Assembly: GCA_029762535.1 (NCBI GenBank)
Contig: JARVGK010000023.1
Coordinates: forward strand, 1-46,747
DNA: 46,747 nt
Origin: Thermoplasmatota archaeon
GTDB lineage: Archaea; Thermoplasmatota; Penumbrarchaeia; Penumbrarchaeales; Penumbrarchaeaceae
Direction of reading: 5' to 3'
In this document: positions 33,301 to 42,098 of the stretch, in pieces
How positions within the stretch are numbered: the stretch's first letter is position 1
Layout: every line of letters begins with the position of its first letter
Program-made: the position numbers and the translations under genes
The notes under the pieces: generated by a model
The model's database searches: none
What the model was told of the DNA's origin: nothing
The model's input: the letters and a program-made list of their open reading frames with translations, nothing else

Positions 33301-36300
33301 TCCGGGTCCAAGGGGTCGGTCTCGTATATCACCACCTCTTCATGGTCCGTGAGTCCGTCTCCGTCCGTGTCAGGATCGTTGGGGTCGGTTCCGAATTCCC
33401 TTTCTCCGTAACGGAACTCGCCCTCGAACATCACGTTGTATCCATCGAGCAATCCGTCCCCGTCGGAGTCGGGGTTCAAGGGGTCCGTGGGCCCGTACGG
33501 GCTGTTGAAACCCAATTCCCCTTTGACTACCCTGCCGTCCTTATTGACATCGTATCCATCCCACAATCCATCCCCGTCGGTGTCGGGTTTTAATGGATCG
33601 GTACCCTGGCGAACTTCGACACCGTCCGATAGCCCGTCTCCGTCCGTGTCCGGGTTGGCCGGGTCGGTCTCACCCTCGTCAACGATGCCGTTGCGGTTCC
33701 TGTCCTCCTCTCCGTCAAGAAGCCCGTCTCCGTCCGTGTCGGGGTCGTTCCATTTCGTTCTTGACCACGAGGCGTTCTCTATGTAATCGGGGATACCATC
33801 CCCGTCGCTGTCGATTATGTAGATATCGTCCCCGCTCCAGAGCGGATCGAACGGGACCGTTGTATTGAAAAGCTCGAAACCGTCCGATGCCCCTCCACCA
33901 TCAGTGTCAGGGTTCAGCGGGTCGGTCTCACCGGGGCCGGCCCCGTTGTTCCAATCCCCCTCATCGACGATCCCGTTCAGATCGCGGTCCTCGTATTCCC
34001 CCACATCCCTCTTTCCGTTACGGGGCAGCCCTCTCCATCCGTCTATCCACCCGTCAGGCAGCCCGTCCCCGTCGGTGTCCTGGTTCAAGGGGTCAGTGCC
34101 TGAGACGAAAAGCTCGATCCAGTCGGTCAGTCCGTCGTGGTCCCCGTCCACCTTCGTTGGGTCCGACGGGTACCCGAAAACTCCCGATATCTCGTCGGGA
34201 TCAAGTATCCCGTCGGCGTCCGTATCGTTCGAATGTGGATTGGTTATGTAACCGTCCTCTCCCGGGACCATCTCCTCCCCATCGGGGATCGTGTCGTTGT
34301 CGCAGTCCGGGTTGAGGGGGTCGGTGATCCAGCCCAGTGTTCCCCAGACCTCGTGCGAGTCCAGGGCGCCATCCCCGTCGGTGTCCTGGTCGAACGGGTC
34401 CGTCCCCAGCCGCAGCTCTTCGATGTCCGTGAGCCCGTCCTGGTCGGAATCTAGCAGCAAACCGTCATCCGATGGGTCCAGGGGGTCCAGGCCGTTCCTG
34501 ATCTCCGCCCCGTCCTCCGCACCGCCCCCGTCGGTGTCGGGGTCGAGCGGGTCTGTCAGGAATATCTTCACTTCGTCCCCGTCGGAGAGCCCGTCCCCGT
34601 CGGTGTCGGGGTCGAGCGGGTCCGTGCCGTGAACGAATATCTCATCGCTGTCGCTCAGCCCATCGAGGTCGGTATCGTTCCTGAGCGGATCCGTCCGATG
34701 CTTGAAGATCTCGTCGCGGTCGCTCAAGGTGTCCCCATCGGTGTCGGGATCTAATGGGTCCGTCCCGTAGATGTTCACTTCGTCCCCGTCGGAGAGCCCG
34801 TCCCCGTCGGTGTCGGGGTTGAGCGGGTCCGTGCCCGAGATGAGCACTTCGTATCCGTCCCTCAATCCGTCCTTGTCTGTATCGGGATCGTCCGGATCCG
34901 TCCCGTGGAGAAGCTCGGACGCGTCGTCGAGTCCGTCCCCGTCCCTATCGTCAATGGGAAAATCGTCCAGCGGTTCCAGAGGATCCCTGCCGAGCAGGAC
35001 CTCCAGTAGATCGCTGAGACCGCCCCCGTCGGTGTCGGGGTTGAGTGGGTCCGTGCCAATCATCGCCTCATGGCCGTCGGAGAGCCCGTCCCTGTCGCTG
35101 TCCTTAAGGACGGGGTCCGTCCCGTAGATGTTCACTTCGTCCCCGTCGGAGAGCCCGTCACCGTCCGTGTCAGGGTTCAGTGGGTCAGTGTAATGTCGGA
35201 GCACCTCCTCGCCGTCGAGTATCCCGTCCCCGTCGGTATCGTTCATGAGAGGATCGGTCATATAGATTCGAAGCTCGTCCCCGTCGAGTATCCCGTCCCC
35301 GTCCGTATCGGGGTTGAGCGGGTCGGTCCCGAAGATGGCCTCCATCGTATCGGGTATTCCGTCCCCGTCAACATCCGGCGGATGCGGGCCGTTATCGAAG
35401 ACCAACGGGTTCGTGCCGAGCCACCAGACCTCCTGGCCGTCAGTGAGCCCATCCCCGTCGGTGTCGGGGTTGAGCGGGTCCGTTCCGTAGGTATTCACCT
35501 CCTGGCCGTCGAGTATCCCGTCCCCGTCGGTATCGGGGTTGAGCGGGTCGGTGAAGTGGATCATGATCTCGTCATGATCGCTCGATCCGTCGCCGTCCGT
35601 GTCGATCCTGCGGGGGTCCGTCCCGTATAAGTGTGTCTCGTCATGATCGCTCAATCCATCTCCATCCGTATCCGCCTTGAGCGGGTCGGTGAAGTAGAGC
35701 ATGATCTCGTCATGATCGCTCAATCCGTCGCCGTCCGTATCGACCGATGTGGGGTCCGTCCCATAAGAATAGTATTCATGGCCGTCGAGGAGTCCGTCCC
35801 CGTCGGTATCGGGGTTCATGGGGCTTGTCCCTATCAGAGATTCGAGGTCGTCAGGAAGTCCGTCCAGGTCCCTGTCGTTGATCATCCTGTCGTCGAGTAT
35901 GTCCAGCGGGTCCATTCCAAGTGATATCTCTATGCCGTCCGGGACGCCACCCCCGTCGGTGTCGGGGTTGAGCGGGTCCGTCCCGAAGATGTTCACCTCG
36001 TCCCCGTCGGATAAGGAGTCCCCGTCCGTGTCCCAGTTCGTAGGATCCGTGAAGTGTATGTTCACTTCATCCCCGTCCCATAGCCCGTCCCTGTCAGTAT
36101 CGACCAGGAACGGGTTGGTCCCGAGCATGGCCTCCTCCCTGTTGGTGAGCCCGTCCCCATCCGGATCGGCGTCTGGATGAAGGTCCGCTCCGGACGCGCT
36201 GCTGAAGACGCCTCCTCCGTCCCCTCCGTTGATCCCTATTACCATAGGATCGATCCCGTCCGCTCGGGGGCGTAGGAATCTTTCAGGTGCGGGGGTGGAC

Positions 36301-37823
36301 GGGGTCGTCTCGACCGGAACCCATCCAGCTCCTGCCAGGTGGATCTCGCTCCATACGTGGAGATGCCCCGCTTTATAGGTCCGCAGGCCATGATCTTCCT
36401 GTCCGAGAGCGTATCCGACGACGAGCCGCGAGGGAATTCCCAGAACTCTCGAAATTATTGTGAAAGCGGTGGAGAAGTCCAGGGGGTCCCCTCTTCTCGT
36501 CCTGAAGAGGAGATCGTGGACCGGTTCCCCGCCGGATTCGTCCATTGTGCCCTCGGTCGATAGTGAGCATATCTCATGTATGGCCTCGAGAACGGCGATC
36601 GACAGTTCGACGGGTGAAGCATCGGGAAATTCCTTTCCGATCCTCTGAGCGAAGGTGATGACGTTCTCGTCCATCTCGGTCGAATAGCTCAGATAATATC
36701 CTGGCGTATCTCCCGTTGAATTGATGCGGGAAACGTCGCCGGTCGCGTTCCCGGCGATGGTGACCATATAGGATCCTGTCGGGACGAAAGAATATAGGGT
36801 GCCGGAATGGAAGAAGGGCTCCCTCTTTCCGGAGTCGGGGAAAGTGGGATGTATCCTTACGTACGAAGCCAAGCCCGCACCGTAAGGCGTCGGTATGGAG
36901 CTGGACCAGTAACCGTTTAGCGTTATCGTATGGTTCCGTCCTTCGGTCAGTGATCGCCCCTCATCCTCGGGATCCGGTACCTGGACCCAGGTCGATCCAT
37001 CGAGCAAGGCGTATGCTGAGACCGGAACGTATCTGGGACCCACCCCTTCAACGGTAAAGGCCATTTCGTTGATGTTTTCCAATAGCCTGATCTCGTAGGG
37101 AGAGGGTGCCCCGTGATGACCCCTTATCGTGTCGTAATGGAGCGGGTCCCAGCCTCCGAGGAACTCGTCCAGGTTGTTCCTTCCGTCGCCGTCGGCGTCT
37201 CCCTGCGGATCGCTGATGCCGTAGAACCTCTCCCAATCATCGTCAAGGCCGTTGCCGTCCAAGTCGAGCAGGACTCCGTTCGACGTATCGAATGCATCCG
37301 GGACCATGTCGCCGTCGGAGTCCGGGTCCAGGGGGTCCGTTCCCGCCTCCACCTCGTAGCCGTCGCTGAGCCCGTCGCCGTCGATGTCCGGGTCGATGAT
37401 GTTGACCACGCCGTCGCCATCAAGGTCCGCGAGTGGCCCCATGGGTGAGTAGAGGAAAACGTCATCCTTCGTCCCGGTGAGCCTCCCGACGATCCACGAC
37501 GGGTCCCTTCCTATCCCGGCGGACCTGTTGAGCAGCATGTCCCGCTCGAACCCGTCGCTGAGCCCGTCGCCGTCCGTATCGGCTATGAAAGGGTGCGTGG
37601 GATAAAGTTCCGAGCCGTCGATGATGCCGTTTAGGTTCAGGTCCTCCTGAACATCCTTGATCCCATCGCCGTCCGTATCGATCCCCGGTGCGGCCTTGCC
37701 CGTACCGGACGGATCGAACGGCGAGTACATATGCTGCGCGGGTCCTAAGCTGATCAGGAACGAGGCCGAGATGACGATGGCCGCGATGGACACTATTGTC
37801 ATGTATATCGCCGGCAGCCTCAT
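30354..37823 (-). CDS. Giant TSP3-repeat surface protein with degenerate transglutaminase domain and DUF4129-like tail
   Basis: 2489 residues; ATG 37823 follows AGGTGA. Order: signal-anchor helix (about 4-26); about seven calcium-type thrombospondin-3 repeats (48-225); a transglutaminase-like domain (about 384-512); about 45 further TSP3 repeats (about 550-1690; [20 protein letters not shown] type); several carboxypeptidase-regulatory/Ig-like modules (about 1720-2290); a membrane helix (about 2313-2335); and a cytoplasmic DUF4129-like domain (about 2360-2445) with YRNVLGQM and [11 protein letters not shown]. In the transglutaminase part, [10 protein letters not shown] has Pro447 where the catalytic Cys is expected, HVW keeps the His, and GWVPVETTP has Glu for Asp. 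It therefore looks like TgpA-type architecture with a dead enzyme stretched over a long calcium-stiffened arm. First gene of a four-gene overlapping operon. Confidence 0.88.
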   Translation of the reverse strand: MRLPAIYMTIVSIAAIVISASFLISLGPAQHMYSPFDPSGTGKAAPGIDTDGDGIKDVQEDLNLNGIIDGSELYPTHPFIADTDGDGLSDGFERDMLLNRSAGIGRDPSWIVGRLTGTKDDVFLYSPMGPLADLDGDGVVNIIDPDIDGDGLSDGYEVEAGTDPLDPDSDGDMVPDAFDTSNGVLLDLDGNGLDDDWERFYGISDPQGDADGDGRNNLDEFLGGWDPLHYDTIRGHHGAPSPYEIRLLENINEMAFTVEGVGPRYVPVSAYALLDGSTWVQVPDPEDEGRSLTEGRNHTITLNGYWSSSIPTPYGAGLASYVRIHPTFPDSGKREPFFHSGTLYSFVPTGSYMVTIAGNATGDVSRINSTGDTPGYYLSYSTEMDENVITFAQRIGKEFPDASPVELSIAVLEAIHEICSLSTEGTMDESGGEPVHDLLFRTRRGDPLDFSTAFTIISRVLGIPSRLVVGYALGQEDHGLRTYKAGHLHVWSEIHLAGAGWVPVETTPSTPAPERFLRPRADGIDPMVIGINGGDGGGVFSSASGADLHPDADPDGDGLTNREEAMLGTNPFLVDTDRDGLWDGDEVNIHFTDPTNWDTDGDSLSDGDEVNIFGTDPLNPDTDGGGVPDGIEISLGMDPLDILDDRMINDRDLDGLPDDLESLIGTSPMNPDTDGDGLLDGHEYYSYGTDPTSVDTDGDGLSDHDEIMLYFTDPLKADTDGDGLSDHDETHLYGTDPRRIDTDGDGSSDHDEIMIHFTDPLNPDTDGDGILDGQEVNTYGTDPLNPDTDGDGLTDGQEVWWLGTNPLVFDNGPHPPDVDGDGIPDTMEAIFGTDPLNPDTDGDGILDGDELRIYMTDPLMNDTDGDGILDGEEVLRHYTDPLNPDTDGDGLSDGDEVNIYGTDPVLKDSDRDGLSDGHEAMIGTDPLNPDTDGGGLSDLLEVLLGRDPLEPLDDFPIDDRDGDGLDDASELLHGTDPDDPDTDKDGLRDGYEVLISGTDPLNPDTDGDGLSDGDEVNIYGTDPLDPDTDGDTLSDRDEIFKHRTDPLRNDTDLDGLSDSDEIFVHGTDPLDPDTDGDGLSDGDEVKIFLTDPLDPDTDGGGAEDGAEIRNGLDPLDPSDDGLLLDSDQDGLTDIEELRLGTDPFDQDTDGDGALDSHEVWGTLGWITDPLNPDCDNDTIPDGEEMVPGEDGYITNPHSNDTDADGILDPDEISGVFGYPSDPTKVDGDHDGLTDWIELFVSGTDPLNQDTDGDGLPDGWIDGWRGLPRNGKRDVGEYEDRDLNGIVDEGDWNNGAGPGETDPLNPDTDGGGASDGFELFNTTVPFDPLWSGDDIYIIDSDGDGIPDYIENASWSRTKWNDPDTDGDGLLDGEEDRNRNGIVDEGETDPANPDTDGDGLSDGVEVRQGTDPLKPDTDGDGLWDGYDVNKDGRVVKGELGFNSPYGPTDPLNPDSDGDGLLDGYNVMFEGEFRYGEREFGTDPNDPDTDGDGLTDHEEVVIYETDPLDPDTDGGGAMDGFEVKMGLDPLDPNDDGIYLDSDGDFLFDFDESYTYYYAETTTDWDGDGRLDHYPSPDLWDTDGDGLSDGEEVLIYGTNPLMADTDGDGLTDYEEVMIYGTDPLKSDTDGDGLSDYIEITHIYDRSELDWTGDGNIDHRTDPLNRDTDLDSINDGTEVNRGWNPLDWGDPGTGTFPEDRTSIRMVEPPTSLEKYVDGSLNGFGISGQVLTRSGQPRAGIPVIILLTEKEVDARAAISLDRNPDYIVGTGVTGEDGSFSIRCRMRDATPFGEVRLFAVGSQSRLDGVLYLKAISDPGDLIVRSITHIELGPDRVFLTGAEFDISGRLLENGGLSPGAAEVRITHWDDDIALTTTGSGEFLIGSTAPQVPGTYRLTAEYQGDQFLRGSISEIEVEVVEGDPLTVMVVPSIAGIGEKVVINVRSVPEFLDGVPYNVTVMEDARSRPIRYIDGILSPGDLLLELEIEPDLFKRGVYRLTISISIDGVWTEAGSSSFSVTDEGILLIQEPMIIRGESNTIMFQLRGRTGRPIAGATLRISSRNTSWLAERDVITNSTGYAVLDVTIPYGEELGARPLDIVRTSPEGDVIQSFSDFMVFVTSRTYLEFYSLPEEFVLGGTFSVKGRIFEDSGSGIEGADAMELLFNGESVARADISEGGRFELTYTPPTGRSLNSILVIVRFKDLKDQRSGWYMPVEHRAIVRTVSPTSLEVALQADGLHVRLKDHYGRALPDRLLRIGTGVDFSTLTTSENGSVLLDTAPYESGATISIQYLGDEGHLPSSANFTMPDERTNGNGPPWKGILMGIAALVVLTVFIYAAARFTIALKRRESKRKLDTARDSLYHFTPKGPVQEEVTRSYRNVLGQMANRGAPRPEGTTPYEFKERVGASLGESGGRTLGKLTDLFMEARYSDHDMDPAAIPRSRLLESETVKALEGSGQLMLQAAPETSPRGSKRIIGMVKVDHEGDLKGLLGDKEVGP
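32780..36176 (-). repeat. Coding tandem-repeat array (TSP3/calcium-binding units)
   Basis: About 45 units, mostly 22-24 codons each, beginning DTDGDG and ending TDPLNP, encoded in the giant surface protein. Asp at every second position of the loop is the TSP3/EF-hand-like calcium signature. On the plus strand the array appears as recurring CCGTCCCCGTCGGTGTC blocks, which could cause recombination or assembly collapse. Confidence 0.9.
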
Positions 37824-37904
37824 TCACTTCACCTGAATTACCGATCGAAGGGCCCGGTCGGAAAGTGATTTCGGGCCCCTGAGGAAACATTACCTCGTTC
37901 GAGC

Positions 37905-37913
37905 GTATATATC
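37905..37913 (-). promoter_or_regulatory. TATA box of the giant-protein operon
   Basis: Minus-strand GATATATAC, about 85 bases before ATG 37823, predicting a leader of roughly 55 bases. It is divergent from the PurP-like promoter some 35 bases away. Confidence 0.5.
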
Positions 37914-37944
37914 TGTTGTTGTACGCCAGTCTTCAGTGATTGGT

Positions 37945-37955
37945 CCTTATATATT
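37945..37955 (+). promoter_or_regulatory. TATA box of the PurP-like gene
   Basis: CCTTATATATT, with predicted start near 37975, which places the TATA box inside the longest possible frame and supports the later ATG 37999 as the real start. Confidence 0.55.
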
Positions 37956-37998
37956 GGTTATGCCTACTTGTGGGACCAACAAAGCGGACGGGACTACC

Positions 37999-39156
37999 AT
38001 GCTGGACAGGAAGATGGTGCAGGATATTGCAAGGAGTTACGAATGTTCCAATGTAAAGATAGGCGTCATAGGGTCACACAGCGCTCTCGATACTTGCGAC
38101 GGCGCGGTCGAGGAAGGGTTCAGGACCGTGGCGTTCTGCCAGAAGGGGAGGGGGAGGACCTATGACAGGTACTTCCTCGCCAAGAGGGATCCCGACGGAC
38201 GCGTGGTGAGGGGGGTGGTCGATGAGCCGATCCTCCTTGACAGGTTCAGGGACGTGATGGAGAAGAGATGGCAGGACTGGATGAGAGAGAACAGCGTGCT
38301 GTTCGTTCCGAACAGGGCGTTGACATCCTATGCGAGCATCGTATCGGTCGAGGATGAGTTCGCCATACCGCTAATAGGAAGCAGGAACATGCTGAGGTCC
38401 GAGGAGAGGGAGGAGCAGCAGAGCTATTATTGGTTGCTAGAGAAGGCGGGGCTCCCGTTCCCCGATAGGGTATCCGATCCGGATCGGATCGATTCGCTCA
38501 CAATAGTCAAGCTTCATCACAAGCAGAAGAAGCTGGAGAGGGGCTTCTTCACGGCATCCTCTCCCGAAGAGTACCACGAGAAGGCGCGTAAGCTCATCGC
38601 CTCGAACGTGATAGACGAGGAGACGCTGAGAACGGCCCGAATGGAGCGCTACGTGATAGGCCCCGTCTTCAACTTCGATTTCTTCTACTCTCCCTTGGAG
38701 GAGGAATATTCCCCGATCGAGCTCATTGGCGTGGACTGGAGGTTCGAGACGTCCCTGGACGGGCACGTCAGGCTACCGGCGGAGCAGCAGCTGTCCCTTA
38801 AACCGTCCCAGTTCATGCCGGAGTACACGGTATGCGGACACAACTCGGCGACGGTGAGGGAATCGCTACTTGAAAGGGTATTCCCCATGGCGGAGAAGTT
38901 CGTTTCGGCAGCAAAGGAGCATTACGATCCCGGGATAATAGGCCCTTTCTGCCTGCAGACATGCGTCGATAAGGACCTGAACTTCTACATTTACGACGTC
39001 GCCCCGAGAACGGGAGGAGGCACGAACGTGCATATGTGGGTGGGCCATCCTTACGGCAACTCCCTGTGGAGAGGCCCCGTCTCCACCGGACGGAGGCTGG
39101 CCATGGAGGTGAGAAGGGCCCAAGACGAGGAGAGGCTCGAAGAGATCGTAACATAG
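37999..39156 (+). CDS. PurP-family ATP-grasp protein (formate-AICAR ligase-like)
   Basis: PurP makes FAICAR from AICAR, formate and ATP in archaeal purine synthesis. The protein has the family's N-terminal IGVIGSHSALDTCDGA and EGFRTVAFCQKGRGRTYDR, the middle IPLIGSRNMLRSEERE, and the C-terminal IIGPFCLQTCVDKDLNF and PVSTGRRLAMEVRRA. The start ATG 37999 follows from the TATA position; the 385 residues are close to the usual length. In the ATP-grasp domain the Gly-rich nucleotide loop expected after VKL (PGAKGGRGYF type, from memory) reads HHKQKKLERGFF. It may be a paralogue with another substrate, so purP is not assigned. Confidence 0.8.
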   Translation: MLDRKMVQDIARSYECSNVKIGVIGSHSALDTCDGAVEEGFRTVAFCQKGRGRTYDRYFLAKRDPDGRVVRGVVDEPILLDRFRDVMEKRWQDWMRENSVLFVPNRALTSYASIVSVEDEFAIPLIGSRNMLRSEEREEQQSYYWLLEKAGLPFPDRVSDPDRIDSLTIVKLHHKQKKLERGFFTASSPEEYHEKARKLIASNVIDEETLRTARMERYVIGPVFNFDFFYSPLEEEYSPIELIGVDWRFETSLDGHVRLPAEQQLSLKPSQFMPEYTVCGHNSATVRESLLERVFPMAEKFVSAAKEHYDPGIIGPFCLQTCVDKDLNFYIYDVAPRTGGGTNVHMWVGHPYGNSLWRGPVSTGRRLAMEVRRAQDEERLEEIVT

Positions 39157-39203
39157 AGTTACGGCCTCTCATTAATAAGAAGTTATTTATATCATCCCGT
39201 CCC

Positions 39204-39211
39204 ATATATAA
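39204..39211 (+). promoter_or_regulatory. TATA-like element of the small 39233 gene
   Basis: CATATATA lies 25 bases before ATG 39233, and a second candidate TTATTTATAT is at 39183-39192. The second fits better with the SD GGGGGA at 39221-39226, since the first would make the transcript leaderless. Confidence 0.4.
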
Positions 39212-39232
39212 GAGGCCTATGGGGGAATAGCA

Positions 39233-39466
39233 ATGGCCTTCGAGTCAATTAGGAAGTTCTTCAAGTTCGGATCGGCATCCGCTCAAGCTGGCGTAGAGGA
39301 GGAGAGGAAGCATCTCATCGACAGCGAGCTCGACTCCTTCGAGCGTGACATACAGGAATACCTTGACTATACCCAGTCCCATGATAGGACCGCCGGCCCT
39401 GAGATGCCCCCCAAATTCGCTCAGGGCGGAGGGATCGCCCAGGTAAAACCCGAAAAAGAAGCTTAG
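39233..39466 (+). CDS. Small hypothetical protein
   Basis: A 77-residue protein with a good start: GGGGGA six bases before ATG and TATA-like elements upstream. The N-terminus (ESIRKFFKFGSASA) is amphipathic and basic, the middle (EEERKHLIDSELDSFERDIQ) is an acidic helix, and the end is Gly/Lys-rich. No family recognised. The promoter, SD and typical codon use make it a likely real gene rather than a chance frame. It converges with the zinc-ribbon gene three bases away. Confidence 0.6.
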   Translation: MAFESIRKFFKFGSASAQAGVEEERKHLIDSELDSFERDIQEYLDYTQSHDRTAGPEMPPKFAQGGGIAQVKPEKEA

Positions 39467-39469
39467 TCC

Positions 39470-39841
39470 CTAATCCTCTTCCAGGGCCAGTATGGCCTCT
39501 CTGGCCTTTTCGAGCAAGAGGTCGTGCATCTCCCTCCAGCGTACGTTTGGGACAGTCTCGTTCTTGGAGAGTTCCAATTCCGCCTCCTCGATGAAAGATG
39601 GGATGTATGTGCTTCTCTTTTCGAACTCGGCCCTCGCCCTCTCCAAAAGGAATGTGTATAGTTCCTTCCATTCCGCCTCATCCCCCTCGATGGTGCCCTG
39701 CATCAATCGGGCACTCAGGAAAGGATAGCGTTTGTTAACGATGGTCCTGCCGCATCCCGGGCATTCCCAGGATGGGTCCTCCGTGGATACCGGGAATTCC
39801 CTCCTGCACTCCTCATCGCCGCATACCACCTTTATCTGCAT
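39470..39841 (-). CDS. Small zinc-ribbon protein
   Basis: GGAGG lies six bases before ATG 39841. The N-terminal 40 residues form a zinc ribbon with Cys7, Cys12, Cys27 and Cys30 (VVCGDEECRREF and WECPGCGRT). The remaining 80 residues are helical and contain two related segments: EWKELYTFLLERARAEFE and RWREMHDLLLEKAREAI, an internal duplication. It could be an RNA- or ribosome-associated factor, but nothing specific supports that. Divergent from the XPD-type helicase gene with 115 bases between. Confidence 0.65.
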   Translation of the reverse strand: MQIKVVCGDEECRREFPVSTEDPSWECPGCGRTIVNKRYPFLSARLMQGTIEGDEAEWKELYTFLLERARAEFEKRSTYIPSFIEEAELELSKNETVPNVRWREMHDLLLEKAREAILALEED

Positions 39842-39956
39842 CGTCAGCCTCCGTTATCGCTCGACCTTAAGGGGCAGGAATATCTATGTTTTTTCCTTTC
39901 TTTCGGCCACCCCTCCGGCAGCATGTATATTCTCTTACACCCAGGGTCGGGTCCTC

Positions 39957-42050
39957 ATGGAGGGATCCATCCATCGAATGTTCCCGTATCGGATAAGACC
40001 CGTTCAGGAGGCCATCGTCCGTTCCGTAAAGACCGCTATCAGGACCGGTGGGCATGTCGTCATAGAGGCGGGGACGGGCTCGGGCAAGACCGTATCCGCC
40101 CTGGTACCGGCCCTGCACAGGGCGGTCCAGGACGGAAAGAGGATACTGTACCTAACGAGGACTAACTCCCAGCAGGTTCAGGTCGTCAAGGAGTTCAGAG
40201 CGATAAGGAATTTATACCCCCCTTCTGAGAACGATGCCGTTGGTCCGCCGCCTGAACTACTGGAGAGTATACTTTCGGATATCAATGGTGATGATCCCGA
40301 TGTCGAAAGAGAGGAACATGTCCCGAATACGATCTCATGCGCCCCCATACAGGGCAGATCGGGCATGTGCCCGATGATGTCGGATGACCCGGAGCTGATG
40401 ACAGGGACCCCTGATGAACTGTCCCGGCTCTGCTCGGAGATGAAGAGGAATTCTCTTCTTAGGGTGTCGGGGAAGCCCACTTCCGGGACAGAATGCAGGT
40501 TCTATGCGGGGTTCCTTCTGGATGACGGCAAGGCCGCCTGCGACTGGGCAGTATCCGAAATGCCCACTGCGGAGGAGCTCTCGAGGCACTGCATTTCCGA
40601 GGGGACATGTCCATACGAGGTGAACAAGGCCCTGGCCAGGCGAAGCGTTTTGGTCTGCGCCCCCTACATATTCTTCTTCCACCCTTTTATCAGAAAGAAC
40701 ATGCTGGATTGGATGGGCTGTTCACCGAAAGACCTCATCGTCATAGTCGATGAGGCGCATAATCTGGCCTCGTTCATAAGGGACATGGGTTCCATGGTCC
40801 TGACCACGAACACGATAAGGCTTGCGATGATGGAGCTCGAATCATGCGGGGATCGGCAGGCCGCCGGCAAGAGCGTATCCTCCTTCCTGTCCGCGCTCCT
40901 CGCTTCCCTGGAATCGATCGGCCTAGAACACCTCATCGACGAGGACGGCCTCGTTCCCCCGACATCGCTTTGCGATGAGATGATGATCAAGCTCTCCACG
41001 AACTCGGCCCGCCTCGACGCGATCGCGGGGGAGGCGGCCCTGATGGGTGAGGAGCTGCGGGAGATGAGGAAGGCCTCCGGCAAGCTGCCGAGATCGCACA
41101 TACTCACCTGTGCCAATTTCTACAGGACATGGAACAATCTGGAGTTCGACCTCTACACCCCCTTGATAGTGAAAGGCCGTAGAGAGGGCGATCTCTCCCT
41201 CGAGGCCTTCGCCCTTGACCCCAAGGTCATGACGCACGTGCTAGGCGATGTTCACGTGTCGATACACATGTCAGGGACCCTGTCCCCTCTCGAGGAGTAC
41301 AGGGATTCCATCGGGCTGCCGGAGAACGCCGTTCTGCTCCGGCTTCCCCCGCCCTTTCCCTTGTCCAACAGGCTGATGCTGTACGACCCTGAGCTGTCGA
41401 CGAACCACGAGAGGCTAATGAGGGAGCCCGAGACAGTTGTGAGGATCAGGGAGAGGATACTATCGCTCCTTGAGAGGGCCAGGGGTCGGAGCGTTGCCGT
41501 TTTCTTCCCCTCCTTCGCTCTGATGAGGTCCGTTCTGGGCAACGAGGAGCTGGAGGACGGCTTAGATCTTCCTGTCACATTGACCCTGGATCGCCCATTG
41601 TTCATAGAGAAGAGGGGATCGCCCCAGAACGAGGTCATGGAGCTTGTGGACGAGTTCAAGGCCACGCAGGGGAGCGCCCTCTTCTCTGTGATAGGCGGAA
41701 GGCTCTCCGAAGGCCTGGACTATCCGGGGGAGTGCCTCGAGATGGTCATCGTTGTCGGGATCCCCTACCCGAAGCCCAATGCCAGGCAGAGGGCCATATG
41801 CTCCTATTACGACATATTGTTCAGAAAGGGTTGGGAATACACCGTTCACGCCCCTGCCGCGAGGAAGATGCTCCAGAGCGTTGGAAGGATGATAAGGAGC
41901 GGCTCGGATAGGGGGGTGGGGTTCATAATCGACAGAAGGGCGATTCATTTCACTGAGCAGATCCCGGACATGCGGGTCGCCTACCCGGACGGTTCGGACG
42001 TTTCGGCCTTTTTCTCAAACGGCTCGAACCACTCCGCAAACGTGAAATAG
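39957..42050 (+). CDS. XPD/Rad3-family DNA helicase
   Basis: A superfamily 2 5'-3' helicase of the iron-sulfur type, acting in DNA repair or transcription-linked unwinding. Visible: FPYRIRPVQEAIV (Q-like motif), Walker A EAGTGSGKT, YLTRTNSQQ (Ia), several Cys in the expected FeS region between about residues 120 and 225 (ISCAPIQ, GMCPM, ECRFY, ACDWA, HCISEGTCPYEV), DEAH box VIVDEAHNL, MSGTLSPLEEY (III), VFFPSF (IV), GGRLSEGLDYPGE (V) and QSVGRMIRSGSDRG (VI). The frame is open further upstream, but a TATA-like TGTATAT at 39924-39930 places the start near 39957; ATG 39978 (MFPYRIRP) also fits. About 690 residues is normal for the family. Confidence 0.9.
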   Translation: MEGSIHRMFPYRIRPVQEAIVRSVKTAIRTGGHVVIEAGTGSGKTVSALVPALHRAVQDGKRILYLTRTNSQQVQVVKEFRAIRNLYPPSENDAVGPPPELLESILSDINGDDPDVEREEHVPNTISCAPIQGRSGMCPMMSDDPELMTGTPDELSRLCSEMKRNSLLRVSGKPTSGTECRFYAGFLLDDGKAACDWAVSEMPTAEELSRHCISEGTCPYEVNKALARRSVLVCAPYIFFFHPFIRKNMLDWMGCSPKDLIVIVDEAHNLASFIRDMGSMVLTTNTIRLAMMELESCGDRQAAGKSVSSFLSALLASLESIGLEHLIDEDGLVPPTSLCDEMMIKLSTNSARLDAIAGEAALMGEELREMRKASGKLPRSHILTCANFYRTWNNLEFDLYTPLIVKGRREGDLSLEAFALDPKVMTHVLGDVHVSIHMSGTLSPLEEYRDSIGLPENAVLLRLPPPFPLSNRLMLYDPELSTNHERLMREPETVVRIRERILSLLERARGRSVAVFFPSFALMRSVLGNEELEDGLDLPVTLTLDRPLFIEKRGSPQNEVMELVDEFKATQGSALFSVIGGRLSEGLDYPGECLEMVIVVGIPYPKPNARQRAICSYYDILFRKGWEYTVHAPAARKMLQSVGRMIRSGSDRGVGFIIDRRAIHFTEQIPDMRVAYPDGSDVSAFFSNGSNHSANVK

Positions 42051-42098
42051 TCCTTTCCGGCTCCATTACACCCTGGACATGGATTGGAGCTGGTCCTG

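Noticed and set aside
32800..36180. Regularly spaced near-identical short blocks on the plus strand that look CRISPR-like
   Set aside because: They are the reverse complement of codons for the TSP3 repeats; spacing is about 69 bases in frame, spacers are also repetitive, and one uninterrupted frame covers them.
33117..36180. Long plus-strand open frames rich in SPSVSG
   Set aside because: Antisense shadows of the giant protein; composition is low-complexity and there are no starts with SD or promoters.
39732..39956. N-terminal extension of the XPD-type helicase frame
   Set aside because: It crosses the divergent zinc-ribbon gene and both promoters, and reads as low-quality sequence; the helicase begins near 39957-39978.
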